Shown: positions 59,323 through 64,000 of the stretch, one piece after another
Numbering within the stretch: the stretch's first letter is position 1
Layout of the letters: each line of letters starts with the position of its first letter
Origin: Raphanus sativus
Taxonomy: Eukaryota; Streptophyta; Magnoliopsida; Brassicales; Brassicaceae
Assembly (NCBI RefSeq): GCF_000801105.2
Contig: NC_079516.1
Location: 25,085,043 to 25,149,042, forward strand
Direction: 5' to 3'
DNA length: 64,000 bases
Made by a program: the position numbers and the translations under genes
The notes under the pieces: generated by a model
The model's database searches: none
Seen by the model: only the letters and a program-made list of their open reading frames with translations
What the model was told of the DNA's origin: nothing

Positions 59323-60448
59323 AGGTAGATAGGATTGTAAAATCATTTAAACGAAAGCCACCAGAGCATTGGGATGTGTTGCAACGATGTTTCATATTAT
59401 ATGACGTCCAATCACAATTTCAATATTCTTTGCACGATTTTGTTGAAGAAGTGAGACATACAAATATGAACAACGAAGATTGTGAAAGTGATATAAGGCC
59501 ATCTCCAACCACTACACTATTTTAGTGTTGAAACTACACTATTTTAGTGTAGTTTTAGCACCAAATTTCTTTTCATCTCCAACCACAACACCAAATATCA
59601 CACTAAAAAGAATATTTTCTATTATTATATTATTAAAAAAAAATCTTTTAACTATTTAGTATTTTAATACACATTATTCTTATAACATATACAAGTAACT
59701 ATTTTAATAAAAACAAGATTAACGAATTTAAAACAATAATTATACTAACTGAATAATACTTTAGAAATACATATGAAATTAAAATAACAAAAACATACAA
59801 ACGAAATTAAAATAACTAAAAACATACAAATGAAAATACTTATGAAATTAAAACAAATAAAAACATATAAACGAAAATACATTGCATAAAAAATAAGTTA
59901 CATCTTACTAATTATTAGAATTACCATATTCACCCTACAAATTTTAGATTAGTTGCATTTGGTTGGTGTTTATTTGGTAATTTTATGTATTTTAGATAAA
60001 TTTTATGTATTTTAATCCTATTTTAAATGTTTTATTAATAAATAATTTATATTAACTAAAATTTAGAAATCACATTAATATTTATTAAAAATACATTTAA
60101 TATCATAATTACATATCAGTGAATTTTATTTGCTATTTTATAAAAGTAAAATATAATGAATTATGTTATTTAAACAATAAAAGAAAATCAAAAAAAAAAA
60201 TTATCCCGTCGCTACAGTACCACACTATATTTAGTGTGACACTGTATCAAAAATCACCAAAACACTATAATGGCGTTGCTTATACCGTCTCATTGGAGAT
60301 GAAAAGTCAAAATTTGACACTATAATGTCGTTATGCAGTTCTCGTTGAAGTTGTCCTAAATGACATGGAGACAAAAAGTATGGCTGATGGAGATCATATA
60401 ACAAACATTAAAGACAATATTGCGAATATGTTATGGGAAAATCATTAA
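59323..60448 (+). pseudogene. Terminal exon of an unrecognised gene, split by a MITE
   Basis: After an acceptor-like TTATTAACAG the frame reads VDRIVKSFKRKPPEHWDVLQ and continues to CESDI at 59495. A MITE then intervenes. After it the frame resumes as NDMETKSMADGDHITNIKDN and ends ANMLWENH stop (60446-60448). Joining across the MITE with one target copy keeps the frame exactly (GAT ATA AAT GAC). I do not recognise the protein; HWDVLQRCF may be from a transposon-related or NAM-associated family, but this is a guess. Upstream exons are not visible. Confidence 0.5.
59497..60356. mobile_element. PIF/Harbinger-type MITE
   Basis: The left end GGCCATCTCCAAC and the inverted right end GGACAACTTCAAC match at 10 of 13 positions. 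The 3-bp flanks are TAA on both sides (59494-59496, 60357-60359), the Harbinger target size. The interior is AT-rich with CACTATATTTAGTGTG-type palindromes. 860 bp, no ORF. Confidence 0.8.
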
Positions 60449-60527
60449 GTTATTTTATATTTGTTTATGTATTTTTTCATTATGTGTTGATATTTTGATG
60501 TAGTTTTTATTCTTTAAATATATGATC

Positions 60528-61470
60528 TGTAGAAGCCGGAAAACTGAATCAAATAAACGATATAATAAAAGCGATATGTTAAGGAAAGAAACGATTGAAT
60601 AGACGAAATGAAACCGAAACGGAAAATCTTTTCATAAACGTTCATGGAGTCGATATATGATATCTCTTTCCTTAACTCTTTATATTCGCTCCGTAGTGAG
60701 ACGGGACTGTATGAATATAGAGTCCCAGGATAACCATGGCGACGATTCACGCTTCACTCGTGAACGCCCTATCGAACTATAAACTCTACAAAACACTCTC
60801 GAAACTAATGACTTACGCTAAGGGATTTTTTGCTGTGATATCGATGTGAAAGTAGTGAGTAATGAGAGAGGAGGAGGCGAGTACTTAAAGAAGAGAATGA
60901 GATTTGATTTTCGAAACTGTTGCACACGTTTAGCGAAAATCTCTCTGAAATATCGGGAGTGGAAAGTTGAGAAACTTACTCCACAATTTCTCTCTTCTAT
61001 TGACTCATTCTAATCCATTTCGAATAAACAAACTTCGTGTCGTTTCTAGACGAACTACGAGTCGTTTATTCACCAACGTCATGCTGTTTTTTATGAAATG
61101 GAATGGCAAAACATTGAGCTTAACTTGGTCCAAAAAGAATCATATTGGGCCGGAGGCCCTCTACCAAGACCAAGACCAAGACCAAGACCAAGACCAAGCC
61201 CAAGCCCAAGCCCACGCCCACGCCGAGCCGGACGGTGGCGGCGGCGCGCGCGTGGGGAGTCCTCTCTACCACCGAGCTGTTTAACCCATGCTATCAAGCG
61301 ACCATATATATATATATTGCTCACTTCCTCACCAGTTCCCCGATGTGGGATGTTTGATACTGTCACTTTGACGATTAAATGAATAAAACAGGCTTTGTTA
61401 TTTAAACTGTCCATATCATTTCTTTTCACATATGATTAAAAGGCCTTGAGCCATTTACTTTGATCCAACA
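60528..61470 (-). repeat. 3' LTR of a minus-strand Copia element
   Basis: The right edge, read on the minus strand, is TGTTGGATCAAAG, preceded by the polypurine-like CATGTGGGGAT. The left edge TGTAGAAGCCGG gives the CA end on the minus strand. About 943 bp. Only one LTR lies in the window. The left edge is inferred from the TG/CA rule. Confidence 0.6.
61160..61225 (+). repeat. CCAAGA/CCAAGC hexamer repeat
   Basis: About ten hexamer units drifting from CCAAGA to CCAAGC to CCCACG, within the Copia LTR and followed by a GGCGGCGG-rich patch. Translated products in several frames are artefacts. Confidence 0.9.
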
Positions 61471-62108
61471 ATCCCCACATGAATAGAAATGACTCTAAAC
61501 ATATGCAGAGTAGATGCAGACTCGATAGACTCTAAAACTTAAAACTTTACTGAATGGACTTAAACTAAAGACTAGACAGACTGACTTATCGAGAGTGTTT
61601 GCGAAAAAATCACTGTGTTTGAGTAGGTGGCATTTTTAAGCTTTGAACCACTCATAGTTAATATCTGTCGGGTTTACTTTACCAGAAGGTGAACATGATA
61701 TCTTGAACCAACCGGTGTTTTATGTAGACCGAGACAACAGGCACAACGCAGCTTCATTTTCTCGTAGAACTTAGTTCTCTATTGTGTTCATTGTGGCCCT
61801 GAACTATTCCTGGTTTTCATGAGTGAACTTAGAGAATATAGCCTTGCATTCATTCTCCTAGAAACGGCCTCATTTCACACTCATTAGGTGATTGACCATG
61901 AAAAGTATTAAGTAATACTCCACTAAAGAAGCTATGGAATCATTAAAAGCTTATGCTTATCCTTTTCACATTCGTTAGCACTTGTATCATTTTAGGAGCT
62001 GGGATGAGACTACTTTGTCTCAAAGTGCTTTGGTTAGATTCTGTTTGATTTTGTTTTCCCTTTGAACCTACATCTTGGGATCTCCAGTCATGATAGGTAG
62101 AGTTGCAA
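61471..62108 (-). other. 3' untranslated part of the Copia element
   Basis: Lies between the RNase H stop and the LTR. It begins at the LTR with the purine-rich tract (ATCCCCACATG on the plus strand). No gene. Confidence 0.55.
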
Positions 62109-62734
62109 TCAAGCATCCTCATTCGTTATAGGCTTTAAACCCATTCCATTTGATAATCTAGCAACAACATCTCGTGATAAACCTTTAGTAAATGGATCAG
62201 CTAGGTTGTCGGCCGATTTGATGTAATCTAATTGTATTACACCATTTGAGATAAGTTGTCTAATGGTTTTATGTTGTCTTCTGATGTGATGAGACTTGCC
62301 ATTGTAGAGATTATTCTGAGCCCGAGCTATAGCTGATTGACTATCGCAATGTATTCTTATAACTGGTACAGGTTTCTACCACATAGGAATATCTTCCAAA
62401 AAATGTCTAAGCCATTCAGCTTCTTCTGCTGCTTTGTCTAGGGCTATGAATTCAGATTCCATAGTGGATCTGGCTTGCACTGTTTGTTTGGTAGATTTCC
62501 ATGATATTGCTGCTCCTGCTAGGGTAAAAACATATCCACTTGTGGACTTTGAGTTTTTAGAATCTGATATCCAGTTAGCGTCACTGTATCCTTCTAAAAC
62601 TGCTGGTTCTTTACCATAGTGAAGTCCAAATCCTTTGGTGTAGCGCAAGTAATTGAGTACTCTTGTTATAGCTTTCCAGTGTGTATGACCTGGATTACTG
62701 GTATATCGACTAAGTACATTCACTGCATGCGCGA
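62109..62734 (-). pseudogene. Copia RNase H domain, interrupted
   Basis: From 62723 down: [40 protein letters not shown] and [21 protein letters not shown] stop follows IPMW near 62376. The frame then continues with IRIHCDSQSAIARAQN (catalytic Asp in DSQS), SADNLADPFTKGL and a stop near 62109. These are the ordered motifs of Copia RNase H. One in-frame stop and a Gypsy LTR at 62735 that removes the upstream RT make it non-functional. Confidence 0.88.
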
Positions 62735-64000
62735 TGTAAGACCCGAACCCGGCCGGCTAGGCCGCGGTCGATGCCTCACGTCGCTCGGTCCATACCCTGA
62801 CCGAACCACTCAATTTTTCGTGCTTTATCTATACTTTCGCCTAAGGGCGAAGTCTATCTTAGACCTTAGCTTAAGACTACCTTAGTCATTCACTAGCTTA
62901 GATCCTTTCAACTTATGCACAGCGGAATATTAACTATCAACCATTGGTCTAAAACCAATCTAACCTTTGTCTAGTCGAATTACCTTAGCCTTGGTTAGTT
63001 TACTCAACTACCAATCAGCTTAAAGGTCAATCCTAAACCGAAACCAAGTCATACGATTTTGAGGTTCCATTCCCCTAAACCATTCTATCTAGATCTATGT
63101 AAACATAGCTAGATCATACCTTGGCCACATCTACGGAGCTGGTTAGCTCATCGGACCACCATTGACTTGAACTACACTTGCTTGTGTACTGGACCACGAT
63201 CACTCAATGATCTTACTTAAGGTCCTTATAATGATTCCTGCATTAAACAGCTCCCCTAGGTACTTAGTCATTCAACCAACCATCCCCACAGACATAAGTA
63301 ACCTTTGAGAAGTCTTCGAACGGTTAAGAGATATGCATCTGGCCCTTTTTGGCTCATGCACACTCCCTTGCCTTATAGACAATAGTACCAAGTCCTTCTT
63401 TTGGACTAACAAAGCCCATCATAATCCTAAGTCAATCAACCAACCATCCTCACATGACTTTGGATTCGATGAGTCTTCATCTGGCCTGACCGGCCTTGGG
63501 ACTTAACCCAGACAAAGATATGACTTGTTCATACCAACCGATGTATTCGTTAATCAGGTTAGTTTCGACACCTGGTTCCATTATCTATGGTCAGGTCGTC
63601 CATACTTAACCATGATCAATCCTTACACGGCATTCCTTGAACAGTCACACTTAGGCTTAGTGTTAGCCAATCTCGAAGTTATCAACCCTGAGGTTGACAT
63701 CTTGGATAATCACATCAATGCTCATACTCCAGCAACGTGACTATCTATACTAGTACTCGGCCATCGATCCACCGTCATGGAACATGAACCGACCCTTAGT
63801 CATGATAAGCCATCGTCTACTTAGCATGTACTGACATAACCGGCCTTCCATTGCCATCATGTGGGTCCATGCCCTACATAAGGCATATGGCGCCTATCTT
63901 ACTCACCAACCCGAGGTTGATAGTAAGATATCCCACTAAGCCCTTGCGGGTAGAACCATCCATCCATTAACCATGGATCATGGTTCACACATCAATCACG
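62735..64000. mobile_element. Start of a Gypsy-type LTR, running off the window
   Basis: At 62735 the Copia coding sequence stops and TGTAAGACCCGAACCCGGCC begins, a TG start typical of Brassicaceae Gypsy LTRs. The remaining 1.27 kb is non-coding and compositionally uniform. No partner LTR, primer site or target duplication can be seen before 64000. A 71-codon frame at 63525-63740 shows no domain. Confidence 0.5.

Noticed and set aside
61091..61429. Minus-strand frame with Gly-Leu repeats and plus-strand Pro-Arg frames
   Set aside because: They translate the CCAAGA hexamer repeat inside a Copia LTR.

Overview
The window reads as nuclear DNA of a flowering plant of the mustard family (Brassicaceae), probably a repeat-rich Brassica-type genome. 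The one clear host gene is a close relative of Arabidopsis bZIP2/GBF5, with its conserved sucrose-control upstream peptide in the leader. Around it the DNA is very AT-rich and full of Helitrons, Copia and Gypsy retrotransposons, LINE/SINE retroposons, hAT, Mutator, Harbinger and Stowaway-type MITEs. No rRNA, intact tRNA, CRISPR or bacterial-type operon was seen. Everything was done by eye, so percent identities and family names need a database check.

Layout. 1-10373: a Helitron plus flank is tandemly duplicated (901-2145 and 2146-10373). The second copy took a LINE (3050-3713) and a full Copia element (3826-10109, 5-bp target duplication TTTAC); the first copy preserves both empty sites. 10374-18140: AT-rich DNA, an unassigned LTR-like stretch, a GC-rich minisatellite (13695-14325), and a Helitron nested in an older Helitron (14843-17100). 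18147-19263: bZIP2 with TATA box, three short uORFs and poly(A) signal. 19264-30290: AT-rich spacer with a Stowaway MITE, a Helitron, a hAT MITE, LINE fragments, two local tandem duplications and another hAT MITE.

30384-37850: a decayed gene, probably an En/Spm-type plant transposase, split by a gag-only Copia element on the minus strand (30993-34013) and by a Mutator-like element (34579-37538). The Mutator-like element carries a fragment of the CBS-domain gene CBSX6 and a roughly 850-bp array of TTTATAA motifs. 38796-40961: a retroposon with a 17-bp target duplication, holding a hAT MITE, then a SINE. 41009-44437: Helitrons, unassigned DNA and a 59-bp LINE stub. 45233-50330: Gypsy pieces, including an acidic zinc-knuckle gag-like ORF and a reverse-transcriptase fragment on the opposite strand.

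50634-60448: MITE-like inverted repeats, Helitron ends, a probable Mutator-like element filled with a palindromic motif array, three Helitrons nested or abutting (55143-59236), and a gene fragment whose frame is broken by a Harbinger-type MITE. 60528-64000: a minus-strand Copia element whose RNase H is cut by the start of a Gypsy-type LTR that runs off the window.

The genes do not form a pathway. The biology is one sugar-regulated transcription factor in a layered transposon landscape, where insertion order can be read from target-site duplications and empty paralogous sites.
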